A DNA stretch of 64,000 nt from positions 2,451,001 through 2,515,000 of the forward strand of contig NZ_CP128846.1 in the NCBI RefSeq assembly GCF_030388665.1. Reading direction: 5' to 3'. The stretch is from Streptomyces flavofungini (GTDB lineage: Bacteria > Actinomycetota > Actinomycetes > Streptomycetales > Streptomycetaceae). This document shows positions 16,245 through 24,915 of the stretch, one piece after another. The first letter of the stretch is position 1; each line of letters begins with the position of its first letter. The notes under the pieces were generated by a model that saw only the letters and a program-made list of their open reading frames with translations, made no database searches and had not been told where the DNA came from. Position numbers and translations under genes: made by a program.

Positions 16245-16892
16245 GTGAATGTTTTGCTCGATCATCTCCCGGAATTCCGGGAGGGGTTCATAGGAACCAT
16301 CCTGCTGACCCTGGCCAGCGGAGCCCTCGCGATGGTGCTGGGGATCGTGATCGCCGGGTTCCGCGTGTCCCCCGTGGCCCCGTTGCGCTTCTTCGGCGCG
16401 GCCTGGGTCACGCTCTTCCGGAACACCCCGCTCACGGTGCTCTTCCTCGTGGCGTGGTTCGTCGTTCCGGTGATCTTCATGCCGGGTCTCAGCCCCTGGA
16501 CCAAGGCGCTGCTCGCGCTCGGCTTCTACACCTCGGCGTTCGTCTGCGAGGCCATCAGGTCCGGCATCAACACCGTGCCCCTGGGGCAGGCGGAGGCCGC
16601 ACGCTCCATCGGCATGACGTTCTTCCAGACCCTGAGTCTGATCGTTCTGCCGCAGGCGACCCGTACGGTGATCCCTCCGCTCAGCTCGATCTTCATCGCC
16701 CTGACGAAGAACTCCGCCATCGCGGGCGCGTTCAGCGTGACGGAGCTGTTCGGTGTGCAGAAGCTGCTCAGCGACAAGGGCTTCGACATCGCCTGGATCT
16801 TCCTCTGGGTGGCCCTCGGCTACCTGATCATCACCTTCACCATCAGCGGTCTCTTCCGGCTGCTTGAGCGCCGCTTGGGGGTCGCGCGATGA
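16245..16892 (+). CDS. gluC: Glutamate ABC transporter permease
   Basis: A 215-residue inner membrane subunit with about five hydrophobic helices (for example TILLTLASGALAMVLGIVIA and PLTVLFLVAWFVVPVIF). The cytoplasmic coupling loop of His/Glu/Gln-type permeases is EAIRSGINTVPLGQAEAARS, followed by IVLPQATRTVIPPLSS. It starts at the GTG at 16245 with AGGAC upstream and ends in an ATGA overlap with gluD. It forms the channel together with GluD. Confidence 0.92.
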   Translation: MNVLLDHLPEFREGFIGTILLTLASGALAMVLGIVIAGFRVSPVAPLRFFGAAWVTLFRNTPLTVLFLVAWFVVPVIFMPGLSPWTKALLALGFYTSAFVCEAIRSGINTVPLGQAEAARSIGMTFFQTLSLIVLPQATRTVIPPLSSIFIALTKNSAIAGAFSVTELFGVQKLLSDKGFDIAWIFLWVALGYLIITFTISGLFRLLERRLGVAR

Positions 16893-18028
16893 GTTCGAGC
16901 GTCCTGTTCGACGCGCCGGGGCCGAAGGCCCGGCTGCGCAACCGGATCTACACGGTCATCGGCTCGCTCGCCGTGCTCGGCCTGATCGTCTTCTCGGTCA
17001 TCCGGCTGCACGACAAGGGCCAGCTGGAGCCCGAGGTCTGGGACATCTTCAACAACGCGGGCGTGCGGAACAACATCCGCGACGGCCTCCTGAGCACCCT
17101 CAAGGTGTTCGCCCTTGCGGGAGTCCTCTCGCTCGCTCTCGGCCTGCTGCTCTCCGTCGGCCGGCTCTCGGACCACCGGGCGATCCGCTGGTTCGCCACG
17201 GGCTTCATCGAGCTGTTCCGCGCCGTCCCGCTGCTGATCACCATCTACGCGCTGTGGGTGCTGATCCTCACCTACCAGAACGACCTGGGCTTCGTCGGCG
17301 AGAACAGCGCCTTCTGGGCCCTGGTCATCGGCCTCACCGTGTACAACGGCTGCGTCCAGGCCGAGGTGTTCCGCGCGGGCGTCAACGCCGTGCCCCGCGG
17401 TCAGGTCGAGGCCGGGTACGCGCTCGGCCTGCGCAAGTCGCAGGTCATGATCACCCTGCAGATGCCGCAGGCGATCCGCGCCATGCTGCCGACGGTCATC
17501 AGCCAGCTGGTGGTGACGCTGAAGGACACGTCCCTCGGCTACATCATCACGTACGACGAACTGCTCTTCGCCGCCCGCACGATGGCGAACAACATCATCG
17601 TCAACGGCGAGAACCCGATCACCCCCGTGGTCATCGTCGTCGGCGCCATCTACATCGTGATGTGTCTGGCCCTCTCGTCCCTCGCCACGTGGATCGAGCG
17701 GCGTGGCCGCAGGGCCAAGACGGGCATCAGGGTGGCGGCGGCCGCGGAGCCCGCCGAGGCCCCGCAGGTGCTCGACAAGCCCGTGTCGCCCGCCGTCCCG
17801 CCGACAGCGGACGCGGTGGCCGCTGCGGACGACGTGGCCTCTACGGAGAGTGCGGCTGCTCCTGAGGACGCGGCTTCCAGGAAGGATGCGCCCTCTACGG
17901 AGGGGGCGGTTTCCCCGGAGGGGGCGGTTTCCCCGGAGGGGGCGGCTTCCCCGGAGGGGGCGGTTTCCCCGGAGGGCGACGCCACTGAGCCGCCGGAGGA
18001 CACCCCGCCCCCGGACCTCAAGAAGTAG
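16889..18028 (+). CDS. gluD: Glutamate ABC transporter permease with a repetitive C-terminal extension
   Basis: The first 290 residues or so are a normal GluD permease: an N-terminal cytoplasmic segment, membrane helices, and the coupling loop EVFRAGVNAVPRGQVEAGYA with TLQMPQAIRAMLPTVIS. The last 85 residues are an added Ala/Glu/Pro/Ser-rich cytoplasmic tail that includes about four EGAVSP repeats encoded by an 18-bp tandem repeat, ending in TPPPDLKK. Such tails vary in length between strains, so the repeat is probably dispensable. Start and gluC stop overlap (ATGA). Confidence 0.92.
   Translation: MSSSVLFDAPGPKARLRNRIYTVIGSLAVLGLIVFSVIRLHDKGQLEPEVWDIFNNAGVRNNIRDGLLSTLKVFALAGVLSLALGLLLSVGRLSDHRAIRWFATGFIELFRAVPLLITIYALWVLILTYQNDLGFVGENSAFWALVIGLTVYNGCVQAEVFRAGVNAVPRGQVEAGYALGLRKSQVMITLQMPQAIRAMLPTVISQLVVTLKDTSLGYIITYDELLFAARTMANNIIVNGENPITPVVIVVGAIYIVMCLALSSLATWIERRGRRAKTGIRVAAAAEPAEAPQVLDKPVSPAVPPTADAVAAADDVASTESAAAPEDAASRKDAPSTEGAVSPEGAVSPEGAASPEGAVSPEGDATEPPEDTPPPDLKK
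17917..17990 (+). repeat. 18-bp tandem repeat in the gluD tail
   Basis: Four copies of GGAGGGGGCGGTTTCCCC (one with C for T) encode EGAVSP units in frame. Upstream of the array the sequence CTCTACGGAG occurs twice, the complement of the repeat core found at 1421-1512. Confidence 0.85.
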
Positions 18029-18076
18029 CGCCCGAAGAAAGAGCGGCTGAAGGAACAGCGCGTTCGCGCACGCACA

Positions 18077-18114
18077 CCGCGATGGCCCGCCGGAACACCG
18101 GCGGGCCATCGCGG
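18077..18114 (+). terminator. Terminator of gluABCD
   Basis: A perfect 17-bp stem with the loop AACA lies 49 bases after the gluD stop and is followed by TTTC. It is a strong hairpin at the right place to end the glu operon. Confidence 0.85.
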
Positions 18115-18282
18115 TTTCGGCGCGCCGCCCAGTCTCCCGGAGGGGTACGCCCCGAGCGTCCGCTTGACGGGGTGCCATGCAGTCTGTTGCATACGTTCTG
18201 TGATCGTGCACCGGGCTCCAACTGCCATTTCCTGTACGTACGTCCAGCGCTCCCGGACCGTCCTGGCAGGAGGCCGCGCGCC

Positions 18283-20199
18283 GTGGACCCGGTGATCGTC
18301 GTCGGCGCGGGTCCCGTCGGCCTCACCCTCGCCCTGGCTCTCGCACGTCACTCCGTCCCCACCGTCGTCCTCGACGAAGGGCCCGGCAAGGACGAGCAGC
18401 GACCCGCGCGGACCGCCGTCCTGCGCGAGGACACCACAGCGCTCGTCGAACGGCTCGCCGGACACTCGTTCGGCGACGAGGAGACCGGCGCGCGCTGGAC
18501 CGGGTGGCGTTCGATGCGCCGCAAGCAGGTGATCCGGGAACTCACGTTCAGTGACGAGCTGCCCTCTCCGCTGCACGTCCCGCAGCACGAGCTGACCGGC
18601 GCGCTGCGAGCCGCCATCGCCGACGAGCGCCTCGTCAAGATCGTCGCGGAGAGCAAGCTCGACGCCCTGGAGCAGGACGCCTCCGGGCTCACCGCCCACA
18701 CCCGTGGCCTCAAGGACACCTGGTGGCGTGGCAGTTATCTGGTGGGCTGCGACGGGCCCCGTTCCACCGTGCGCAAGCTGCTCGACGTCCGGTTCCCGGG
18801 GCGCACGGCGGTGGAGCGGCACGCCGTCGCCGCGCTGCGCACGGAACTTCCCTGGCCCGGCCAGGCGTTGTTGCACCGGAGCCCTCCTTGGCGCGATGGC
18901 GGTGCCGAGGTGACGGGACGTCCGCTGGCCGACGGCGCGTGGCGGATCGACTGGCTCCTGCCGCCGCGCGGTGAGCTGGTGACACCCGACGTCCTCGTGA
19001 CCCGCATTCGCGAGACGCTCGCCGGCTGGTGCGGCGGAGCCACACCGTCGTACGAACTGCTCGACACCGGCGTCCACACCGTCCACCACCGCCTCGCCCG
19101 CCGGTGGCGGGTCGGCCGCGCCTTCCTGGCCGGGGACGCCGCACACCTCCTCGGCGCACTCGGCACCCACGGCCTGGACGAGGGCCTGCGCGACGCGGAC
19201 AACCTCGCCTGGAAGCTGGCCCTCGCCTGGCACGACGGCCCGCGCGACGCCCTGCTCGACAGCTATCAGGCCGAGCGCCGGGGCGCCGTCTCCGCGCGGC
19301 TGCGCACCGCTGACCAGGCGCTGCCCGCGCTGCGCGGCGGCAAGGGCCTGCGGGCGTACGTCCCCGGAGCCGCGCGCGGGCAGGACTCCCTGCTGATGGA
19401 CGGCCATGTGGGCAACGGTCCTCTGGGCGGGCCGGGCAGGTACACCGACTCGCCGCTGGCTCCGGAGCGTTCGGACTCCGTCGTCGCGGTAGACACGGAA
19501 CCGGGCAGTCCGGTCATCGATGTGGGCGTGACCGCGCCCGACGGCGCCTTCGTCCGGCTCCGGGACCGGCTCGGCCGCGGCCATCTGCTCGTCGTGCTCG
19601 TGGCGCCGGGCACCGTCGTCTGGGAGCGGCGGCACTGGGTGACGGCCGGGATCATGCCCCGGCTCGCCGCCGCGGTCACCGCGCTTCCCCATCCCGCCGA
19701 ACTCCTCGTCGCGGAGGCCTACCCGGGCGCCCCGGCGCACAGCGTCCTGCTCGTACGCCCCGACGGCCATCTGGTCACCGCGCTCAGCGGGGTGCGTCCG
19801 GCGGAGCTGTACGCGGCGGCCGAGGCGGCGCTGGGCGAGGGTGCGCGGGGGCGGGCTTCGGAGGACGGGCCCTCGGGGGATCGGGCTTCGACGGCTCCGG
19901 GCGATCGGGCTCCGAGGACGCGGGGCGGGGTTGGGTCCCGGGCGGACGGCAGGGGGGCGGAGCCCCGTACGGGATCGGGTTCGGTTTCCGGTCCCGGTTC
20001 CGGCTCCGGCTATGTCTCCGGTGCCGGTTCCGTCTCCGGTGCCGGTCCCAGTTCCGGTTCCGTCTCCGGTCCTCCCGAGGCGTCCGGTGGCCCGCCCGAG
20101 CACCTGCCCGACTCCGTGCCCGGCACCCCCTCCCGTGCCCCGTCCAAGGCTCCGACCAGCACGAAGCGTGGCCCCAAGGAGCCCGGCGGTTCATCCTGA
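18283..20199 (+). CDS. FAD-dependent aromatic-ring-type monooxygenase
   Basis: A 638-residue flavoprotein of the PHBH/UbiH class. The N-terminal dinucleotide fold is VIVVGAGPVGLTLALALA; the DG motif is LVGCDGPRSTVRK; and the GD motif is FLAGDAAHLLGALGTHGLDE. A thioredoxin-like C-terminal domain (about 440-520: VVAVDTEPGSPV to ELLVAEAYPGAPAHSVLLVRPDGHLV) is typical of phenol hydroxylase-like enzymes. The last 100 or so residues are a Gly/Ser-rich repeat (SGSVSGPGSGSG). The GTG at 18283 has AGGAGG ten bases upstream. The substrate is unknown. Confidence 0.87.
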   Translation: MDPVIVVGAGPVGLTLALALARHSVPTVVLDEGPGKDEQRPARTAVLREDTTALVERLAGHSFGDEETGARWTGWRSMRRKQVIRELTFSDELPSPLHVPQHELTGALRAAIADERLVKIVAESKLDALEQDASGLTAHTRGLKDTWWRGSYLVGCDGPRSTVRKLLDVRFPGRTAVERHAVAALRTELPWPGQALLHRSPPWRDGGAEVTGRPLADGAWRIDWLLPPRGELVTPDVLVTRIRETLAGWCGGATPSYELLDTGVHTVHHRLARRWRVGRAFLAGDAAHLLGALGTHGLDEGLRDADNLAWKLALAWHDGPRDALLDSYQAERRGAVSARLRTADQALPALRGGKGLRAYVPGAARGQDSLLMDGHVGNGPLGGPGRYTDSPLAPERSDSVVAVDTEPGSPVIDVGVTAPDGAFVRLRDRLGRGHLLVVLVAPGTVVWERRHWVTAGIMPRLAAAVTALPHPAELLVAEAYPGAPAHSVLLVRPDGHLVTALSGVRPAELYAAAEAALGEGARGRASEDGPSGDRASTAPGDRAPRTRGGVGSRADGRGAEPRTGSGSVSGPGSGSGYVSGAGSVSGAGPSSGSVSGPPEASGGPPEHLPDSVPGTPSRAPSKAPTSTKRGPKEPGGSS

Positions 20200-20305
20200 G
20201 ACGACCGACCGACCGGATGCTGAACATGAGTTGACCGCCCCCCGGCCGCATGGTCTACTCCCGACCATGCCCGACACCGCTGTCCGCCTGTGGCGGAGGG
20301 TCCAT

Positions 20306-20353
20306 ATGGACCTCGTCCGCTATGCGGGCTGCGTGTGTCAGCCGTCCTGCTGA
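20306..20353 (+). CDS. Cysteine-rich leader peptide upstream of cysteine dioxygenase
   Basis: A 15-codon frame, MDLVRYAGCVCQPSC then TGA, preceded by GGAGG at a good distance. It ends 70 bases before the cysteine dioxygenase start. Three of its last seven codons are Cys, including the very last. Small Cys-rich peptides upstream of sulfur genes in actinobacteria are known to act as cysteine-responsive translational leaders. Stalling at the Cys codons when cysteine is scarce would then change expression of the downstream genes; that mechanism is inference here. Confidence 0.8.
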   Translation: MDLVRYAGCVCQPSC

Positions 20354-20423
20354 ATTCGCCCTTCCTCCTTTCGCGCATGCCGTACGCCGGTGTGCGCTTC
20401 CGCGAACTCACTGGACGGATCCC

Positions 20424-21002
20424 ATGTCTGCCTCCGTACCGGCTTCCGCTCCCGTACCGGCCCCTGCCTCCGTACCCGCAGCGCTGCCCACGGCCGCCCG
20501 CCCGACGGCCAAGCCCACCTCGGCCGAGCTCCTCGACTTCGTGCGCCGCGCCGCGGCCGACACCGACCTCATCGCCTCCCTGCCCCTGGACGCGGAGGGC
20601 CGCACCTGGGTGCGCCTCGAAGGCCCCCAGGGCAGCGAGGCCTGGCTGATCGGCTGGCCGCCCGGCACCGGCACCGGCTGGCACGACCACGCCGAGTCGG
20701 TCGGCTCCTTCACCACCGCCGCGGGCACTCTCAAGGAGAACTCGCTCGCCGCCCGCCTGCCCACCGACGGCTGGAAGACCCTGGAGCTCACCGAGGGCGT
20801 CGACCGCGAACGCCGCCTCGCCACCGGGCAGGGCCGCGCCTTCGGCCGCAACCACGTGCACGAGGTGCTGAACGAGTCCACGGACCAACACGCCATCTCC
20901 GTGCACGCCTACTACCCCCCACTCCCCCGGATCCGCCGCTACAGCCGCACGGGCGCCGTCCTGCGCCTGGAGCACGTCGAGCGGCCGGAGGACTGGCAGT
21001 GA
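20424..21002 (+). CDS. Cysteine dioxygenase
   Basis: A 192-residue cupin. It oxidises cysteine to cysteine sulfinate with a mononuclear iron. The metal ligands are the HDH of GTGWHDHAESVG and the His in GRNHVHEVLNES; HAISVHAYYPPLPRIRRY is a conserved family segment. The first 30 residues are an Ala/Pro/Val-rich extension not seen in the core family. GGACGGA before the ATG at 20424 supports the start. It overlaps the rhodanese gene by 4 bases (GTGA). Confidence 0.92.
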   Translation: MSASVPASAPVPAPASVPAALPTAARPTAKPTSAELLDFVRRAAADTDLIASLPLDAEGRTWVRLEGPQGSEAWLIGWPPGTGTGWHDHAESVGSFTTAAGTLKENSLAARLPTDGWKTLELTEGVDRERRLATGQGRAFGRNHVHEVLNESTDQHAISVHAYYPPLPRIRRYSRTGAVLRLEHVERPEDWQ

Positions 21003-21466
21003 GCGCGGCCCTGGAAGTGAACGGCGTCCCCGGAGTCCCCGTGGAGGAGCACCCCTCCGGCGGAGCCCAACCCCCGCTAGGCATCGACGAGTTGCTGGAA
21101 CGGGTACGGCGCGGCCTCGACCGGGTCACCCCCGAGCAGGCGTACGGCATCGCGGGCTCGGGCGGGCTGCTCGTCGACACCCGGTACGCGGAGCTGCGCG
21201 AGCGGGACGGCCTGGTACCCGGCGCCCTCGTCGTCGAGCGCAACGAGCTGGAGTGGCGCCTGGACCCCCAGGGCAGCCATCGCGCCCCCGAGGCCACCCG
21301 TCACGACCTGCGGATCGTGGTGTTCTGCAACGAGGGCTACGCGTCGAGCCTCGCGGCCGCCTCCCTGCGACAGTTGGGGCTGCGGTACGCGACGGACCTC
21401 ATCGGTGGCTTCCAGGCGTGGAAGGCGGCGGGGCTTCCGGTCGAGCAGGCCGAGCAAGGGGCATGA
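20999..21466 (+). CDS. Rhodanese-like sulfurtransferase
   Basis: A 155-residue single-domain rhodanese. GGLLVDTRYAELRERDGLVPGALVVER is the first half, and the active-site loop is VVFCNEGYASSLAA with the persulfide-carrying Cys; FQAWKAAGLPV closes the domain. Its GTG start lies within the stop of the cysteine dioxygenase gene, so the two are coupled. Together they point to disposal of excess cysteine sulfur. Confidence 0.9.
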   Translation: MSAALEVNGVPGVPVEEHPSGGAQPPLGIDELLERVRRGLDRVTPEQAYGIAGSGGLLVDTRYAELRERDGLVPGALVVERNELEWRLDPQGSHRAPEATRHDLRIVVFCNEGYASSLAAASLRQLGLRYATDLIGGFQAWKAAGLPVEQAEQGA

Positions 21467-21486
21467 GTACCAAGGGGCATGAGTAA
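21452..21486. repeat. Tandem duplication across the rhodanese stop codon
   Basis: The unit AAGGGGCATGAGTA is repeated after 17 bases, and the first copy contains the gene's stop codon. The second copy is followed by AGGGG. Confidence 0.6.
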
Positions 21487-21548
21487 GGGGCGCCAGCCAT
21501 GGCGGACACCCCTTACTCCCTCCTTTGCTCCTCCCTTTCGTACGCCGC

Positions 21549-24104
21549 TTACTCCCTGGCCGTCGCGAGCGTGACGGGGCGCGGCTTCAGGGCGGACCGG
21601 CCGGGCAGTGCCGTCGCCGTCAGGGCGAGCAGTCCCGCGACGCCGACCACGGCCGCAAGGACGAGGGGCAGGACGGCGGGCGCCGCGGCGCCGGTCATGC
21701 CGACGCTGAAGCCGGTCAGGACGGCGAGGGCGATCCCGCTGCCGAGCACGGTCGCGAGGAGCAGGACGGCGAGTGCCTCGGTGCGCAGCATCCGCAGGAC
21801 CTGGCGGCGCGTCGCACCGGCGAGGCGCAGGAGCGCGAACTCCCGGGCGCGTTCGGAGATCGACATCGCGAACGTGTTGACGACGGCGATCGCGGTGAAG
21901 GCCAGGATCAGACCCATGGCCACGTGGTTCACCTCGGCGTTCGCCTGCCCGTGCTCGGACTGGAGGGCGCCGACCACGGAAGGTGATTGAACGCGCACGT
22001 TCGGGAACTTCGCGAGGGCCGTCGCGAGTTGATCCTTCGTACGGTCGGTCGTGACGAGGACCGTGGCGGCGAGCGGGTTGTCGACGTGGCGGGCGACCAG
22101 TTCGTGGGCCATGGTCAGATCACCGAAGCCGAGCCCACGTGCGTAGACGGCGGTGACCCTCAGGGTCGTCGGGGTGCCGTCGCCGAGCGTGAGCTTGAGG
22201 CTGCTGCCCGGCCGCACGCCGAGCTGGTCGGCGGCGACCTCGCTGAGGGCGACGTCGCCCGCGCCGAAGGACGTCAGCGAGCCCGCGGTGACGTCCGGGT
22301 CCCAGGTGCGCCCGAGACCCGCCGGGGTCACGCCCTGCGCCGGGTACTTGTCGAGTCCGACGCGGACGGTCGTGCGGACGACCTCGGTGACGGCGTCGAC
22401 GCCCGCTGCTGTCCGCAGCCGGCTCGCGGCCTGCCCCGGCACGCCCGGCCCCCGCGCGGTCAGGACCCAGTCCGCGCGGACGCCCTCGCGGGCCTGGGCG
22501 GTCGCGGCGGCGTCGAGCGTGGGCTGGACGAACAGGACGGTGCAGGTCATGCCGATGAGCAGGACGAGGGGGGTGACGGCGGCGGCCATGCGGGCGGCGT
22601 TGCCACGCAGGTTGGCGTGCGCGAGGCGGCCGCCGGGGCCGGTCAGGCGCAGCGGGAGGGAGAGGAGGGCGGCTGCCGCCTTCACGGTGAGCGGACCGAG
22701 CAGGGCGACGGAGGTGGCGAGGACGACAACGGCCAGGAGGGTGACGGGAGTCGAGACGGCCTCGGTGCGCAGGCTGCCGAGGACGACGACGAGGACGATC
22801 CCTGCGGTGAGGAGGGCGAGACCTGCCCCGATGCGGGCCCGGGACGGCCTGGCGGGCTCGACGCGGGCCTCGGCGAGGGCTTCGCCCGGGCGGATCCGCG
22901 CGATGCGGCGCGCGGAGAGACGGGCGGCGGCCCAGGCGCCCAGGAGCGTGGCGGCGACGGCGGCGAGCAGCGGGAAGGGACTGACGACGCGGTCGAGGGT
23001 GGCGGGGACGGCGCCGCGCGACACGAACTCGTCGTACAGCAGCCCGCCGAGCGGGATTCCGGCGAGCGCGCCGAGCACTCCCCCGGCCGCTCCGACAATG
23101 AGCGCCTCACGGCCGAGGAGACGGCGGATCTGTCGGGGGCTCGCGGCGATGGCGCGCAGCAGGGCCAGTTCGCGGTGGCGCTGCTGGATGGAGAGCGCGA
23201 AGGTGCCGACGACCACGAGGACGGCGACGAGCAGCGAGGTGCCGCCCATCGCACCGCCGATGCTGACCAGCCGCACGCGGGCGCCCGCGGCGTCGAGGAA
23301 CTCGACCGGCCCTCGGCCGCCACCGGTGTTGACCTGCGCGGTCGTACCGCTGAGCGCCTTCTTGACGGCTGCCTTGAGCTGGTCGACGGAGGTACCGTCA
23401 GCCGGTACGACGCCCACGGCCGTGACCTGGCCCGGGTGGGCGGCGAGCCGCTGGGCCTCCTCGGCGGAGAAGAACAGCGCGGTCTGGTGCGCGAGCGCGC
23501 CGCCGCTGTCTTTTCGGCCGGGGGTCGCGATGCCCGTGACGCGGTACGTGCGCGGGGCTTGCGTCGACTGCACGGTGAGTCGGTCGCCGGGCCCGATCCC
23601 GGCGCGGTCGGCGAGGCCGCGGTCGATGACGAGGTCGGTGTCAGCGCGCGGGGCCCGGCCGTCGGTGAGCCGGAAGGGTGTGAGGGCGGCCGACGACCAG
23701 GCGTGGCCGTACGCGGGGCGGCTCGCGTCGCGCGCCCCGGCGGATGTCAACGGCTCGGCCAGGAAGGTCAGTTCGGGCACCACCTCGGCGGCCCCGGGGA
23801 CGCCCTTGAGCCGTTGTGTGACGCTGTCCGGCAACCAGGCCCGCTCGGCGATGGGCTTGGCCTTGTGCTTGACCTTGGTCTTGCCCTTCTTGTGCTTGAC
23901 CGTCGTCTGGTGGACGTTCTGGTCCGCGGAGACGATCACTGGTGCGGCGGCGTAACGCTCGGTGCGGATGGTGCCGCGCAGGCCTGTCTCCAGGAGCGTG
24001 CCGCAGGCCGTGATGAGCGCGGCGGCGCACATCAACGCGACGAACGCGCCCAGGAATCCGCCTTTGCGGTCCCGGATCGCCTGGAGTGCGTAGCTCAGCA
24101 TCAT
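21549..24104 (-). CDS. FtsX-like ABC transporter permease
   Basis: An 851-residue membrane protein with the duplicated MacB/FtsX layout. It has an N-terminal helix (FLGAFVALMCAAALITACG), a large extracellular domain, a first FtsX block (TSLLVAVLVVVGTFALSIQQ, RHRELALLRAIAASPRQIRR), a second extracellular domain, and a second block (MGLILAFTAIAVVNTFAMSI, REFALLRLAGATRRQVLRML). Such permeases work with an ATPase, but none is encoded next to it here. The start at 24104 overlaps the stop of the upstream regulator gene (ATGA). The cargo is unknown; relatives act in peptide or lipid export and resistance. Confidence 0.87.
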   Translation of the reverse strand: MMLSYALQAIRDRKGGFLGAFVALMCAAALITACGTLLETGLRGTIRTERYAAAPVIVSADQNVHQTTVKHKKGKTKVKHKAKPIAERAWLPDSVTQRLKGVPGAAEVVPELTFLAEPLTSAGARDASRPAYGHAWSSAALTPFRLTDGRAPRADTDLVIDRGLADRAGIGPGDRLTVQSTQAPRTYRVTGIATPGRKDSGGALAHQTALFFSAEEAQRLAAHPGQVTAVGVVPADGTSVDQLKAAVKKALSGTTAQVNTGGGRGPVEFLDAAGARVRLVSIGGAMGGTSLLVAVLVVVGTFALSIQQRHRELALLRAIAASPRQIRRLLGREALIVGAAGGVLGALAGIPLGGLLYDEFVSRGAVPATLDRVVSPFPLLAAVAATLLGAWAAARLSARRIARIRPGEALAEARVEPARPSRARIGAGLALLTAGIVLVVVLGSLRTEAVSTPVTLLAVVVLATSVALLGPLTVKAAAALLSLPLRLTGPGGRLAHANLRGNAARMAAAVTPLVLLIGMTCTVLFVQPTLDAAATAQAREGVRADWVLTARGPGVPGQAASRLRTAAGVDAVTEVVRTTVRVGLDKYPAQGVTPAGLGRTWDPDVTAGSLTSFGAGDVALSEVAADQLGVRPGSSLKLTLGDGTPTTLRVTAVYARGLGFGDLTMAHELVARHVDNPLAATVLVTTDRTKDQLATALAKFPNVRVQSPSVVGALQSEHGQANAEVNHVAMGLILAFTAIAVVNTFAMSISERAREFALLRLAGATRRQVLRMLRTEALAVLLLATVLGSGIALAVLTGFSVGMTGAAAPAVLPLVLAAVVGVAGLLALTATALPGRSALKPRPVTLATARE

Positions 24105-24847
24105 GGCGTCTCGGGACCTTTTCGGTTGTCGGCGGCCTCGTCGGCCATCGGGGTCGGGAAGGCGAGGAAGCGGGTGAGTACGGTGCGCGCGCCGGGCGGG
24201 GTGTCGGCGTCGGGGCGCTTGTAGCGGTTGAGGAGCGCGATGTACTCCTCGAAGAACTCGCGGAGTTCGGTCACCGTCAGCCGCATCGTGCCGCGTGAGT
24301 ACGGGAAGGCGTCGGCCCATTCGCCCGCATCCGCGAGGTCGGTCTCCCGCTGGAGCTGGGCGAAGAGTTCGAGGTCGGCGGCGTACGCGTGGTGGTTCAG
24401 CTCGTCCATGGCGAGCCGCGTCTCGGCACTCTGGCGGCTGCGGGGCGGGAAGCGCCGGTCGCCCGGGACGAGGCGCCACCACCGCTCCCGCCCGTGCCCG
24501 GGGCCCGGCGTCTCCTCGACGAAGCCGTACCGCTCCAGTTCACGCAAGTGGTAGCTGGTGGCCCCGGTGTTCAGCCCGAGGGCGCGGGCCAGCGTCGCGG
24601 AGGTAGCGGGACCGTGCACGGTGAGGTGCTGCAGGATCTGCTGCCGCCGGGGCTGCGCGAGCGCCTTGAGGACCCGGAGGTCGTCGAGTTCCTGGGGCAC
24701 GGGCGGGAGGTGATCGCTCGCGAGGGTGTCACATGCTGACGCCTCGACGGGAGTGCGGCTCTCCGTCGCCTCGGCGGGTGTGCCGTCCTGGGAGGCACTG
24801 CCCTCGCCGAGCACGGCGTCGTCGGTGGTGCTCTCGTCCTGGGCCAT
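24101..24847 (-). CDS. ArsR-like winged-helix transcriptional regulator
   Basis: A 248-residue regulator. After 45 disordered residues comes a winged helix typical of ArsR/HTH_20 proteins: DDLRVLKALAQPRRQQILQHL, GPATSATLARALGLNTGAT, SYHLRELERYGFVEE. The C-terminal region (AMDELNHHAYAADLELFAQL, TVTELREFFEEYIALLNRY) is helical. The start at 24847 is chosen over 24883 because a dyad operator occupies 24850-24883. It is translationally coupled to the permease gene and probably controls both. Confidence 0.85.
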   Translation of the reverse strand: MAQDESTTDDAVLGEGSASQDGTPAEATESRTPVEASACDTLASDHLPPVPQELDDLRVLKALAQPRRQQILQHLTVHGPATSATLARALGLNTGATSYHLRELERYGFVEETPGPGHGRERWWRLVPGDRRFPPRSRQSAETRLAMDELNHHAYAADLELFAQLQRETDLADAGEWADAFPYSRGTMRLTVTELREFFEEYIALLNRYKRPDADTPPGARTVLTRFLAFPTPMADEAADNRKGPETP

Positions 24848-24849
24848 GC

Positions 24850-24883
24850 GTACACAGTCGCCTGTGCACAGATCTCTGTGCAC
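24850..24883. promoter_or_regulatory. Operator-like dyad array upstream of the ArsR-like gene
   Basis: GTGCACAG-ATCT-CTGTGCAC at 24864-24883 is a perfect 8-bp dyad. A third half-site GTACACAG at 24850-24857 pairs with CTGTGCAC at 24862-24869 with one mismatch. The array sits immediately before the ATG, suiting autorepression. Confidence 0.55.
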
Positions 24884-24915
24884 TGAGGCACCCAGGCATG
24901 TTCAGGGTGGGGACA

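Noticed and set aside
18180..18210. ATGCA...TGCAT inverted repeat upstream of the FAD monooxygenase
   Set aside because: Arms of only five bases and no neighbouring regulator gene; too weak to call an operator.
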